64,000 bases of DNA, from the NCBI RefSeq assembly GCF_001544015.1, contig NZ_AP014924.1, positions 620,001-684,000 of the forward strand, given 5' to 3'. The notes under the pieces are model-generated. The model was not told where the DNA came from. It was given only the letters and a program-made list of their open reading frames with translations, and made no database searches. The DNA is from Limnochorda pilosa. GTDB taxonomy: Bacteria; Bacillota; Limnochordia; Limnochordales; Limnochordaceae. Positions 27,063-35,950 of the stretch are shown piece after piece; within the stretch, counting starts at the first letter, position 1, and every line of letters begins with the position of its first letter. The translations under genes and the position numbers were made by a program.

Positions 27063-28439
27063 GTGGCTCGCAGGAACGGGTGGACGCGCACCCTGGATGC
27101 GTCTCTGGAGGCCCTGGCGGGATACGTCTCAAGCCGCTTCGTGGAGAACGTTCCTCGGATCCTGGCCCTCATGGAGCACCTCGCTCAGGATCCCAACCAG
27201 CGGGGGGCGATTCAGGGCCTGCGGCAACGCTGGGCGAAGGATCCCGGCGTGCGCCGGCAGGCCGAGGTGCTGGCCCGCAACCCCCGCATGCTTCGGAATG
27301 TGGCCGTGAATTGGGGCGTACGGGATATCCTCAGGGGCGGCGAGGAGCGCCAGGCCGCTTCCGAGCGCCTGGAGGTGCCTGTGCCCCACTTCCTCCTGGT
27401 GGATCCCACCGAGGCGTGCAACCTCCGCTGCACGGGCTGCTGGGCGGGCGAGTACGCGGTCCACACCCTTCCCTTGGAGAGGCTGGATCGCCTCTGCTCC
27501 GAGGCCGAGGAACTGGGGATACACTGGATGGTCCTCTCGGGCGGCGAGCCCTTCGCCTACAAGCACCTCCTGGAGCTGCTCGAGCGCCATCCTGAGATGA
27601 TCTTCATGGCATACACCAACGGAACCCTCATCGACGAGCGTGTGGCCGACCGCCTGGCCGAGCTGGGCAACCTCACGCCCGCGATCTCCCTGGAGGGCTT
27701 CCGGGAGGCGACCGACGCCCGGCGGGGCGAAGGCGTCTTCGACCAGGTCATGGCCGCCATGGACCGGCTCACCGAGCGGGGCGTGCTGCACGGCGCCTCG
27801 GTGACCGTGACCCGCCGGAACGTGGAGGAGCTCTTCTCGGATGCCTTCATCGACCTGCTCATCGAGAAGGGCGTTCTCTACGTCTGGAGCTTCCACTACA
27901 TCCCCATCGGACGCGATCCCGACGTCTCGCTCATGCTCCTGCCCGAACAGCGGGCCTGGATGGTCCATCGCGTGCGTGAGATCCGCCGGACCAGGCCGAT
28001 CCTCATCGCAGACTTCTGGAACGACGGGCACGCGGTGGGCGGCTGCATCGCCGGCGGCCGGCAGTACCTGCACATCAACGCGAAGGGCGACGCGGAGCCT
28101 TGCGCCTTCGCCCACTTCGCGACGGAGAACGTCCTGGAGAAGCCGCTGGCGGAGGCCCTCCGCTCCCCGCTCTTCGCCGCCTTCCGGGCCCGGCAGCCCT
28201 TCAACCGGAACCACCTGGTGCCCTGCCCCATCATCGACAATCCCCAGGCCTTGCGGGCGATGGTGGCCGAGAGCGGGGCATATCCCACGCATCCGGGGGC
28301 TGACACGGTCCTGGAAGGCCCCATCGCCGCGCACCTGGAGGCGCTCTCGGCCCGCTGGCAGGTCGAGGCGGACCGGCTGGAGGCAGAGCTGGGCCTGCGG
28401 GGGAAGGTGGGGGTGGGGGCGAGCACCGAGAGCCCATGA
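27063..28439 (+). CDS. radical SAM protein with SPASM-like C-terminus
   Basis: A 458-aa S-adenosylmethionine radical enzyme. The cluster motif is CNLRCTGCW (CxxxCxxC) at about residues 119-126, followed by the SAM-binding GGE in MVLSGGEPFAYKHLLELL. Near the C-terminus, further cysteines in GGCIAGGRQYLHINAKGD, EPCAF and PCPIIDNP suggest an auxiliary iron-sulfur cluster. The first about 110 residues are helical and unusual. The GTG at 27063 has GAGGGGGAGGGG upstream. It lies 65 bases before the Lol-like export operon on the same strand, so it may modify an exported peptide, lipoprotein or lipid. The reaction is unknown. Confidence 0.85.
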   Translation: MARRNGWTRTLDASLEALAGYVSSRFVENVPRILALMEHLAQDPNQRGAIQGLRQRWAKDPGVRRQAEVLARNPRMLRNVAVNWGVRDILRGGEERQAASERLEVPVPHFLLVDPTEACNLRCTGCWAGEYAVHTLPLERLDRLCSEAEELGIHWMVLSGGEPFAYKHLLELLERHPEMIFMAYTNGTLIDERVADRLAELGNLTPAISLEGFREATDARRGEGVFDQVMAAMDRLTERGVLHGASVTVTRRNVEELFSDAFIDLLIEKGVLYVWSFHYIPIGRDPDVSLMLLPEQRAWMVHRVREIRRTRPILIADFWNDGHAVGGCIAGGRQYLHINAKGDAEPCAFAHFATENVLEKPLAEALRSPLFAAFRARQPFNRNHLVPCPIIDNPQALRAMVAESGAYPTHPGADTVLEGPIAAHLEALSARWQVEADRLEAELGLRGKVGVGASTESP

Positions 28440-28504
28440 CCCGTGTTGGTAGATGAAAGTCTACGGGGATTCCGCACGTCCGGTGAAAGGGAGGAGTGAC
28501 CACG

Positions 28505-29218
28505 ATGGCCCTCGTTGAGCTGGAGAAGGTCACCAAGACCTACCGGCAAGGACAGGTCGTCGTCGAGGCCGTGAAGGGCGTGGATCTCCAGATCGAGTCG
28601 GGTGAGTTCACCGCCATCGCGGGGCCGTCGGGTTCGGGGAAGACCACCCTGCTCAACCTCATCGGCTGCCTGGACACGGCGACGGAAGGATCGGTGCGGG
28701 TGGCCGGCCTGGAGCTGTCCAGCCTCAACCGGAACCAGCTCGCGGACATCCGGCGGCAGAGGATCGGCTTCGTCTTCCAGTCGTTCAACCTCATCCCGGT
28801 GCTCACGGCCAGGGAGAACGTCGAGTTCGCCCTGGCCATGGTCGACCACAAGGGTGACCGCGACCGGGTGGCGGCCATCCTGGCGGAGGTGGGACTGGCG
28901 GGCCTCGAGGATCGCCGGCCGGGCGAGCTCTCGGGCGGCCAGCAGCAGCGTGTGGCGATCGCGCGGGCCCTGGTGAAGAGCCCCGACCTGGTCCTGGCCG
29001 ACGAGCCGACCGCCAACCTGGACTCCGAGAACGGCAAGGCCGTGGTGGAGCTGATGCGCGAGATCAACCGCGGGCAGGGGACGACCTTCGTCTTCAGCAC
29101 CCACGATCCCATGGTGATGGCCTACTCGCGCCGCCTGGTGACCCTTCGGGACGGGCGCGTCGCGACGGACGAGAGGAGAGACCACGATGCTGTTCCTCGC
29201 GAAGCTGGCCGCGCGTAA
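28505..29218 (+). CDS. LolD/MacB-type ABC transporter ATPase
   Basis: A 237-aa ATPase that powers mechanotransmission-type (type VII) ABC systems. Walker [11 protein letters not shown]-loop [10 protein letters not shown], signature [15 protein letters not shown], Walker [12 protein letters not shown] and His-switch STHD are all present. The start is the ATG at 28505 because AGGGAGGAG lies eight bases upstream; the GTG at 28496 overlaps that site. Its end overlaps the following permease gene by 32 bases. With two FtsX-like permeases and a LolA-like carrier it forms a system that would lift cargo from the inner membrane toward an outer membrane. Confidence 0.92.
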   Translation: MALVELEKVTKTYRQGQVVVEAVKGVDLQIESGEFTAIAGPSGSGKTTLLNLIGCLDTATEGSVRVAGLELSSLNRNQLADIRRQRIGFVFQSFNLIPVLTARENVEFALAMVDHKGDRDRVAAILAEVGLAGLEDRRPGELSGGQQQRVAIARALVKSPDLVLADEPTANLDSENGKAVVELMREINRGQGTTFVFSTHDPMVMAYSRRLVTLRDGRVATDERRDHDAVPREAGRA

Positions 29219-30422
29219 CCTCTGGCGCAACAGGCTTCGCACCGTGCTGACCTTCAGCGCGCTGGCCGTGGGCATCGCCTGGCTCGTCCTGGTGGATTCC
29301 CTGATCACCGGGCTCGACAACCAGGGCGTGGCGACCATCGTCGACTTCGAGTCCGGGGACGTCCAGATCCACGCCCCGGGCTACTTCGCCGATCGCGATG
29401 ACCTCCCGCTCGGCCGAACCCTGCCCGCGCACCGAGCGGCGAGCACCGCCTTGGGGGTACCCGGGGTGCAGGCCGCCACGCCTCGGGTGCGCTTCGGTGC
29501 CCGGCTGAACGTGGGCTGGGAGGAGTTCCCGGTGATCGGGGTGGGGATCGATCCGGCGCGAGACAGCGGTGTCTTCCGGCTAGCGGATCACATCGAGGGT
29601 CGCCTTCCCCGAGCGGGCGCACACGAGGCGGTGATCGGCGCGAAGCTGGCCGACCTCCTCGAGATCCATGCCGGCGATGCGATCACGCTGGTCACGCGCA
29701 CCCGCGACGAAGCCTGGCAGGCCCTGGATCTGACGGTGGTGGGTCTCGCACGAACCCCCCATCCCGGGGTGAACGAGGGTCAGGTCTACCTGCCGCTGGA
29801 CGTGGCAGACTCCGCTCTGGCGCTGGGCGGCGGGGCCACCGAGGTGGCCCTGCGGCTCGCCCCCGGGCAGTCTGCGACCGCCGTGGCGCAGGAGGCGCGT
29901 GAGAGGCTGAACACCGCCGGAGTCGAGGCGGAGGCCGTCACCTGGCAGGAGAGCGCGGCCGACTTCCTGAGCCTGACCCGAACCAAGTCCAGCGGCAACG
30001 CCATGATCGTGCTGATGATCGTGATCATCGCGCTCGTCGGCGTGACCAACACGATCCTCCTGGGAACCCTGGAGCGCCGGCAGGAGATCGGCACCATGAA
30101 GGCCATGGGCCTGCGCGAGGGCGAGATCGTCCGGCTCTTCCTCCTGGAAGCCACCGGAATCGGCCTGCTGGCCGCGCTGACCGGCTCGACCCTCGGCGCC
30201 GCCGCCAACCTGTACCTCGTGCGGGTCGGCGTCGACTTCTCCGCCCTCTTCGGCGACATCACCTTCAACATTCCCGGTCTCCTGGGGCGGGTGCACGGAG
30301 TGTGGCACGGCGGGGTCTTCCTGTGGGCGAGTGCCGTGGGCATCGCCACGTGCTGGCTCGCCGCGTCCTTCCCCGCCCGCCGCGCCGCGAGGCTGGATGC
30401 CGCCGTGACCGTGCGGATCTAG
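29187..30422 (+). CDS. FtsX/LolCE-like ABC permease (first)
   Basis: A 411-aa permease with the MacB/LolC layout: an N-terminal membrane helix (FSALAVGIAWLVLVDSLI), a periplasmic domain of about 220 residues, then three C-terminal helices of the FtsX domain (MIVLMIVIIALVGVTNTILL; a GIGLLAALTGSTLGAAANL helix; an AVGIATCWLAASFPA helix). The ERRQEIGTMKAMGLREGEIV loop is the hallmark coupling segment. It overlaps the ATPase gene and is followed by a second, related permease, so the transporter is probably a heterodimer like LolCE. Confidence 0.88.
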   Translation: MLFLAKLAARNLWRNRLRTVLTFSALAVGIAWLVLVDSLITGLDNQGVATIVDFESGDVQIHAPGYFADRDDLPLGRTLPAHRAASTALGVPGVQAATPRVRFGARLNVGWEEFPVIGVGIDPARDSGVFRLADHIEGRLPRAGAHEAVIGAKLADLLEIHAGDAITLVTRTRDEAWQALDLTVVGLARTPHPGVNEGQVYLPLDVADSALALGGGATEVALRLAPGQSATAVAQEARERLNTAGVEAEAVTWQESAADFLSLTRTKSSGNAMIVLMIVIIALVGVTNTILLGTLERRQEIGTMKAMGLREGEIVRLFLLEATGIGLLAALTGSTLGAAANLYLVRVGVDFSALFGDITFNIPGLLGRVHGVWHGGVFLWASAVGIATCWLAASFPARRAARLDAAVTVRI

Positions 30423-30437
30423 AGAGGGGTGAGGGAC

Positions 30438-31688
30438 GTGGGACTCTTCCGCATCGCGCTTCGCAACCTGGGACGGAGCCCGTCCCGTACGGCCCTGGGC
30501 ATCGCGTCCGCCGCGGCCGCCGTACTGGTGGTTGTGCTCATGAAGGGCATGGTGACGGGGATCATCCAGGGCATGGAGGAGAACACGATCCGGCTCGGCT
30601 CCGGGCATGTCCGGATCATCGACCGGGAATACCGGGTCCGGGAGCGCCTGCTCTCCCTCCAGTACCCTGTGGACGGCTTCACCGGCGAAGGTCTCGCCCC
30701 CATGACCGACGCCCTGAAGGAGATCCCGGAGGTGGAGGAGGTGGTTCCCCGCCTCCGCTTCGGGGCCATGATCAGCCGGGGCGAGGACCTGCGGGGCGTG
30801 CAGGTCGTCGGCGGCGACCCGGACGTGGAACGTCGGGTCCTGAGGGTGGATCGCTACCTCGGGGAAGGGCGCTACGTGCGGGCCGGGGCCCGTGAGGCCG
30901 TCCTCGGACGGCGGCTCCTGGACCGGCTGGATCTGAGCGTGGGGGACCGGTTCACCCTGGTCTTCAACACGGCCCTGGGCGCCTTGCGAGGTTACACCTT
31001 CACCGTCGTGGGGGCCTTCGAGAGCGGCCTGGCCTACCTGGACGACGGCACCGTCTTCGTTCCGCTGGACGTGGCGCAGGCGGCCGTGGACCTTGGCTCG
31101 GCGGCCACGGAGATCCTGCTCATGGCCCGCAACCAGCGGGAGGTCCCCGCCATGATGGAAGAGGTCCAATCGCTGGTGGAGAGCCGCGGCGCGGGGGATC
31201 GGTACACGGCGATCCCCTGGTACGAGCACAGCGACATCGTGGAGTGGTCGCAGGTGGGCAGGAGGATCTACGATATCATCTACTTCGGCATCCTCTTCCT
31301 GGCCAGCTTCGTGGTGATCAACACCTTCGTGATGATCGTCAACGAGCGCCGCCGGGAGATCGGCATGCTCAGCGCCCTGGGGCTGCGGCCGCGGGAGATC
31401 CGGACCCTTTTCCTCCTGGAGGGGGGACTGAGCGGGCTGGCCGGCAGCCTGATCGGCGCAGGGGTGGGGACCGCCCTGCTCGCGGTCTGGTCGCGGGTCG
31501 GCATCCTGGTCCCTGGGGTTGAAGCGCTGGATGCCGAGTGGATGTACCCCGCCCGGCTCTATCCCGTGCTCGACGTGGGGGTCGTGGGGTTCGCGTTCGC
31601 GGCCGGCCTGCTGGTGATGGTCCTGGCCTCGTACTACCCCGCCCGCCGGGCCGCGCGCCTGGAGCCCACGGAGGCCCTGCGGGGTTGA
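30438..31688 (+). CDS. FtsX/LolCE-like ABC permease (second)
   Basis: A 416-aa permease paralogous to the preceding one, with the same layout: helix near residues 15-37 (TALGIASAAAAVLVVVLMKG), periplasmic domain, and three C-terminal helices. The coupling segment NERRREIGMLSALGLRPREI is well conserved. I start it at the GTG at 30438 with GAGAGGGG eight bases upstream; a GTG at 30429 in the same frame overlaps that site. It lies 15 bases after the first permease. The pair plus the ATPase should make a LolCDE-like complex; the cargo (lipoprotein, lipid or glycolipid) is not shown by the sequence. Confidence 0.88.
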   Translation: MGLFRIALRNLGRSPSRTALGIASAAAAVLVVVLMKGMVTGIIQGMEENTIRLGSGHVRIIDREYRVRERLLSLQYPVDGFTGEGLAPMTDALKEIPEVEEVVPRLRFGAMISRGEDLRGVQVVGGDPDVERRVLRVDRYLGEGRYVRAGAREAVLGRRLLDRLDLSVGDRFTLVFNTALGALRGYTFTVVGAFESGLAYLDDGTVFVPLDVAQAAVDLGSAATEILLMARNQREVPAMMEEVQSLVESRGAGDRYTAIPWYEHSDIVEWSQVGRRIYDIIYFGILFLASFVVINTFVMIVNERRREIGMLSALGLRPREIRTLFLLEGGLSGLAGSLIGAGVGTALLAVWSRVGILVPGVEALDAEWMYPARLYPVLDVGVVGFAFAAGLLVMVLASYYPARRAARLEPTEALRG

Positions 31689-31761
31689 CGGGGTCATCCA
31701 TGCGGGAGGCCAGCCAAGCCGAGGGTTTGGTCGGAGGGAACCCGTTGGGAGGGAGCAGACG

Positions 31762-32526
31762 ATGCAGGCACATCGCGTCCTGGCCGCGCTGCTGCTGATG
31801 GCGACGGCGTGGGCCGGGGCACCCGTGCACGCGCAGGCGCAGGGACAGGATCTGCCCGCTGAGGAGATCATCGCCCGGGTCGACGCCAACGCGCAGATGG
31901 GAAGTGTGCACGCGCGGAGCCGGATGATCATCCGGGCCGGCCGGCGGGAGATCGTGAAGGAGATGGAAAGCTGGGCGGAAGGCCGGAACGCGCTGGTCAC
32001 CTTCCTGAACCCGGCGGATCGCGGGACCAAGTTCCTCAAGCTGGGAGACGACCTCTGGCTCTACTTTCCCGACGCGGAGGATCTGGTGAAGATTTCGGGC
32101 CACATGCTCCGCCAGGGGATGATGGGCAGCGACTTCTCCTACGAGGATGCCCTGGAGAGCGAGAAGCTCCTGGAGCGGTACCAATTCAGCTTGGTCGGCA
32201 GTGAGGAGTTCGACGGCGTGGCGTGCTACGTGGTGGAGGCCACGGTCCGGCCGGGTGAGCAGGTCGCGTACGCCAGGCGGCGGATGTGGGTGGATCGCGA
32301 ACGGTTCGTCGTCTTGCGTGAGGAGCGGTACGCGGCCTCAGGACGCCTTCTGAAGGTCTCTCACTCCGAGGAGGTCCGGGAGGTCGGGGGACGGTTCGTC
32401 GCCACCCGCATCACCCTGGAAGACAAGCTACGGCAGGACTCGTCCACGACCATGATGCTGGAGAGCCTGGAACCGGACGCGCCGGTGCCCGACGGTCTCT
32501 TCTCGCTGCGAAGCCTGACGCGGTAG
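31762..32526 (+). CDS. outer-membrane lipoprotein-sorting (LolA-like) carrier protein
   Basis: A 254-aa exported protein of the LolA-like sorting family (COG2834/PF17131 type). A Sec signal peptide (VLAALLLMATAWAGA, cleavage around VHA-QA) precedes a half-barrel fold: LPAEEIIARVDANAQMG, RMIIRAGRREIVKEMESW, TFLNPADRGTKFLKLGDDLW, then ISGHMLRQGMMGSDFSYED. These are the standard landmarks of proteins that ferry hydrophobic cargo across a periplasm. ATG at 31762 follows GGGAGGGAG. It is in the same operon as the ATPase and two permeases. Presence of such a carrier implies a compartment between two membranes. Confidence 0.88.
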   Translation: MQAHRVLAALLLMATAWAGAPVHAQAQGQDLPAEEIIARVDANAQMGSVHARSRMIIRAGRREIVKEMESWAEGRNALVTFLNPADRGTKFLKLGDDLWLYFPDAEDLVKISGHMLRQGMMGSDFSYEDALESEKLLERYQFSLVGSEEFDGVACYVVEATVRPGEQVAYARRRMWVDRERFVVLREERYAASGRLLKVSHSEEVREVGGRFVATRITLEDKLRQDSSTTMMLESLEPDAPVPDGLFSLRSLTR

Positions 32527-32539
32527 GAGGGCGGTCGCC

Positions 32540-33568
32540 GTGAGGTTCGACTTCCATGGGGCGCTGCTCCTCCTCTTGCTGATGGCGTTCCTCGCCGCAG
32601 CGGCCTCGCCGTCGCGCGCCCAGGACGGCGTGCGCTGGGGCGGAGAGTGGCAGGCGGCGGGAGAAGCCTCCTTCACCGGCGACGGGACGGACGTCCGGGC
32701 TTCCAGCGTGCTCCGCCTTCAGGCGCAGGCGGGGACGGATGCGTGGCGCGCCTTCTTCGACGGTCACGCCGTCGCCAGCGGTCCGGTAGGCGGTGAAGAC
32801 GAGTGGGAGACCCGCGGGGAGGTGGACCGGCTCTTCCTGCGCCTCTACCTGCCCTCTGCCGATGTGACCCTGGGCAGGCAGGTGGTCAACTGGGGCGTGG
32901 GATACGCCTGGGCTCCCACAGACTTCTTCAACCCTCCCGACCCCACCGATCCGGAGGGGATCCGCCGGGGCGTCGTCGCTGCGGCCGTCCAGATACCGGT
33001 GGGCCCGCTGGACGTCTGGAGCCTCGCCGTGGCCGAGGAGACCTACGGGATCCGAAGACGGGGGAATCTCCGGGGGACCGACTGGTCGGTCGTCGCCGTC
33101 TCCAGGGCAGGCGCCGCCGTTATGGGAGCCGACGCCAAGGGCGACTGGGGCATCGGCTGGCACGCGGCCGCGGCCTACGGGATCCCCGGCACCGATGGCA
33201 CCCCTTCCGGTGATCCTCCCCTGGAAGGGCTGAAGGGGCTCATCGGCGCCGACTACAGCTTTCTGGACGGCGACCTCGGCTGGCTGGGGGAGTACTGCTT
33301 CCAGACGACCCGAGGGCTGGAGGCGCTGAGCGAACAGATGACCTTCCAGCAGCTCACCTATCGGGTTGACGACTTCACCTCGGTCTTTGGTTCCGTGCTG
33401 GGGGACCTCGTCCGGGGCTCGGCCATCTGGAGCGGCGGGGCGAGCACCCTCCTCGGCGGGCAATCGGAGCTGACGGTAACGGCCAGCGCCTTCAGCGGGA
33501 GCTGGACGCCGGCTCCCGTTCCGGTGCCGCGGGCAAGGGTCAAGGTGCAGGTCTCGAAGGCTTTCTAG
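32540..33568 (+). CDS. predicted outer-membrane beta-barrel protein
   Basis: A 342-aa exported protein. The signal peptide ALLLLLLMAFLAAAASPSRA is followed by alternating polar/hydrophobic strands rich in Trp, Tyr and Gly (WGGEWQAAGEASFTGDG; DWGIGWHAAAAYGIPG). The segment VTLGRQVVNWGVGYAWAPTD resembles that of DUF1302-like porins and alginate-export-type barrels. The last strand ends in VKVQVSKAF with a C-terminal Phe, the signature that lets BamA recognise outer-membrane barrels. GTG at 32540 follows GGAGGG. It is the last gene of the Lol-like operon and could be its outer-membrane partner. The stop overlaps the stop of the convergent cydB gene. Fold prediction is by eye. Confidence 0.7.
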   Translation: MRFDFHGALLLLLLMAFLAAAASPSRAQDGVRWGGEWQAAGEASFTGDGTDVRASSVLRLQAQAGTDAWRAFFDGHAVASGPVGGEDEWETRGEVDRLFLRLYLPSADVTLGRQVVNWGVGYAWAPTDFFNPPDPTDPEGIRRGVVAAAVQIPVGPLDVWSLAVAEETYGIRRRGNLRGTDWSVVAVSRAGAAVMGADAKGDWGIGWHAAAAYGIPGTDGTPSGDPPLEGLKGLIGADYSFLDGDLGWLGEYCFQTTRGLEALSEQMTFQQLTYRVDDFTSVFGSVLGDLVRGSAIWSGGASTLLGGQSELTVTASAFSGSWTPAPVPVPRARVKVQVSKAF

Positions 33569-34602
33569 CCAGGTCTCTCGGAGGTCGGGCCAGCTTCGGG
33601 CTCCCCCTTGAACACCCGGAAGAGCAGGCCCAGGGCCGGGGCGATGAAGACCAGCCCCACCAGCGACACGATGAGGAGGATCCGCAGGGTGGGGTCCGGC
33701 ACGGCGGTGCCGGCCACGGTCAGGTCCGGGTAGATCAGGTACGGCCAGTGGGCCAAGCCCCAGCCCCAGAGCAGGATGGAGACCTCGGCCACCGAAACGG
33801 CCCGGGCGAGCAGGAAGCGCCGCCGCCAGACGGCCCACGCGGAGAGGGCGGCCGCGGCCAACCCTCCCAGGAGGAGTGCCCAGGCGGCGGGCCGGTGGAA
33901 GCTCTGCCAGAGGTGGGGCGCCTGGGAAGGCAGCACCAGCAGGAGGACCAGGGCGATGACCGCCAGGGCCGCCCCCGCACCCAGGGCCCGGCGCCGGAAG
34001 TCTTCTTGCAGGGCCCCGCGCGTCTCCACGGTGAGGTAGACGGCCGCCAGGTAGGCCCCCAGGGTGAGGGCGAGCGCCCCGATCATGAGCGAGAGCGGGC
34101 TGAACCAGGCAAGGGCCGGGTCGACCCGCACCGCCCCGTCCACCAGCCGCACGCCGCCCGAGGAGATCGCGCCGAGCGCCGCGCCCAGGAGGAAGGGCGT
34201 GACCACGCTCGCCGCCCCGAAGAGGCTGGCCCAAAGCCCGTAGGGTGGCTCCCTGCGGGGCATGCGGGCCCGGAAGACGAAGGCCGCCCCCCGCAGGATG
34301 ATGCCCAGCAGCACCAGGTGCAGGGGCAGGAAGAAGGCGACGCTCACCGCCGCGAAGACGGGCGGGAAGGCCGAGAAGAGGAGCACCACCAGGAAGATGA
34401 CCCAGACGTGGTTCGCCTCCCAGACCGGCCCCATTGCTCGGGCGATGGCCTCCTGCTGGGCCTCCTTCCGGGGCCCGCGGGCGAAGAGGTCCCAGACGCC
34501 GCCGCCGAAGTCCGCCCCGCCCAGGACGGCGTACGCGTTCAGGGCCAGGAGCATCAGCAGCAAGACGCCCTGCTGGAGGGCGGTGGGTTCAGCCGGCGAC
34601 AC
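33565..34602 (-). CDS. cydB: cytochrome bd oxidase subunit II
   Basis: Membrane subunit of the high-affinity quinol oxidase (345 aa). It starts with the typical first helix (LLMLLALNAYAVLGGADFGG) and continues GVWDLFARG, then PVWEANHVWVIFLVVLLFSA, the best-conserved CydB block. Eight to nine hydrophobic helices follow. The short length is common for the CIO/CydAB-type subunits. Start GTG at 34602 overlaps the end of cydA by 14 bases, so the two are coupled. The complex reduces O2 to water from quinol supplied here by Ndh, hydrogenase cytochrome b and perhaps the SQR-like domain. Confidence 0.96.
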   Translation of the reverse strand: MSPAEPTALQQGVLLLMLLALNAYAVLGGADFGGGVWDLFARGPRKEAQQEAIARAMGPVWEANHVWVIFLVVLLFSAFPPVFAAVSVAFFLPLHLVLLGIILRGAAFVFRARMPRREPPYGLWASLFGAASVVTPFLLGAALGAISSGGVRLVDGAVRVDPALAWFSPLSLMIGALALTLGAYLAAVYLTVETRGALQEDFRRRALGAGAALAVIALVLLLVLPSQAPHLWQSFHRPAAWALLLGGLAAAALSAWAVWRRRFLLARAVSVAEVSILLWGWGLAHWPYLIYPDLTVAGTAVPDPTLRILLIVSLVGLVFIAPALGLLFRVFKGEPEAGPTSERPG

Positions 34603-35950
34603 GGCCTGCCACCTCCTCGTCGGAGCCCCCGGGCGACGGCTCGGGGGCCGTGGGCTGCCTGAGCCGCAGGAGGAGCCAGACCAGCGTGGCCCCCAAGAGC
34701 AGGTAGAGGAGCACGAAGCCCAGGAACGTGCTCGCGATCCCCGCTGCCGGAGTGACCGCTTCGGCCGTCCGCATCACGCCGTAGACAGTCCACGGCTGCC
34801 GGCCCACTTCCGTGACGATCCAGCCCGTCTCCAGGGCGATGAAGCCCAGCGGGCCCGCGGCCACCATAGCCCACAGGAGCGACGTGTCGCCCAGCGGGTC
34901 CCGCTTCCGGCGCCAAGCCACCCAGGCGAACCAGAGGGCGACGCCCAGCATGGCGAACCCTGCGCCCACCATCACCTGGAACGACAGGTGGGTGACCGGC
35001 ACGTTGGGCCACTCGTCGCGGGGAATCTGGTCCAGACCCGTCACGGGGGCGGTGGCGCTGCCGAAGGCCAGCCAGCTCAGGCCTCCGGGAATCTCCAGCG
35101 CGTACCGCACCTCCTGGCTCTCCACGTCCGGCCAGCCGCCGATCCGCAGGGGCGCGCCCTCCTCGCTGACGAACTGGCTCTCCATGGCCGCCAGCTTGGC
35201 CGGCTGCTGCCGGGCTACCAGCTTGGCGCTACGGTCGCCCGTGAGCGGCATCAGGACGGCCACCACCAGCGCCACCGCCGCCGCCAGGCGGAGGGCGTTC
35301 CGGTGGTAGGCGTCCCGCCGGCCGTGGAGGGCACCCCATGCGTAGACGCCCGCCACGGCGAAGGCGGTGGCGGCGTAGGTCGCCAGGGTGGAGTGGATGG
35401 CCATCTGGACCCAGGTGGGGTTGGCGAAGAGGGCCCGCAGCGGGTCCAGCGCGGCCGGGTTCGAGACGAGCAGCTCCGCTCCCTGGGGGTTCTGCATCCA
35501 GGCGTTGGCCGAGACCACCAGCACGCTGGAGGCCGCGCCGGAGACGGCCACGGGCACCCCCGCCCACCAGTGGACCCGGGGTGAGAGCCGGTCCCACCCG
35601 TAGAGGTAGAGCCCCAGGAAGATGGCCTCCAGGAAGAAGGCGAAGGCCTCCAGGGTGAAGGCCGGCCCAATGGCGGGCCCTGCGAACTCCATGAAGCGCG
35701 GCCAGAGCAGTCCCAGCTCGAAGGAGAGCGCCGTTCCGCTCACCGCGCCGATCGCGAAGGTGAGTCCAGTGGCCTTGGCCCACGTGCGGGCCAGGCGCCG
35801 GTAGCTCTCGTCCCGGGTTTGCAGCCAGCGCCGCTCGGCCAGCATCATCATCATCGGCATACCCACGCCGAGCGCGGCGAAGATCATGTGGAACCCCAGC
35901 GAGAAGGCCATCTGACCCCGTGCAGCCAGAAGCTCGTTCAAGGCGAGCAC
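34589..35950 (-). CDS. cydA: cytochrome bd oxidase subunit I
   Basis: Haem-bearing subunit of the bd quinol oxidase (453 aa). Landmarks are the first helix with a haem-ligand His (ARGQMAFSLGFHMIFAALG), TGLTFAIGAVSGTALSFELG, LEAFAFFLEAIFLGLYLYGW and, near the C-terminus, the GWIVTEVGRQPWTVYGVMRT block. The Q-loop region is short, as in cyanide-insensitive types. The start is either the GTG at 35950 (GAGGG seven bases upstream) or the TTG at 35941 (GGGGG eight bases upstream); the longest ORF back to 36091 has no binding site. It is first in a cydAB operon with about 510 bases of non-coding DNA upstream. Confidence 0.95.
   Translation of the reverse strand: MLALNELLAARGQMAFSLGFHMIFAALGVGMPMMMMLAERRWLQTRDESYRRLARTWAKATGLTFAIGAVSGTALSFELGLLWPRFMEFAGPAIGPAFTLEAFAFFLEAIFLGLYLYGWDRLSPRVHWWAGVPVAVSGAASSVLVVSANAWMQNPQGAELLVSNPAALDPLRALFANPTWVQMAIHSTLATYAATAFAVAGVYAWGALHGRRDAYHRNALRLAAAVALVVAVLMPLTGDRSAKLVARQQPAKLAAMESQFVSEEGAPLRIGGWPDVESQEVRYALEIPGGLSWLAFGSATAPVTGLDQIPRDEWPNVPVTHLSFQVMVGAGFAMLGVALWFAWVAWRRKRDPLGDTSLLWAMVAAGPLGFIALETGWIVTEVGRQPWTVYGVMRTAEAVTPAAGIASTFLGFVLLYLLLGATLVWLLLRLRQPTAPEPSPGGSDEEVAGRVAG

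Noticed and set aside
29580-32039. 819-codon minus-strand ORF opposite the Lol-like permeases
   Set aside because: Antisense shadow; the plus-strand proteins have clear motifs and ribosome binding sites.
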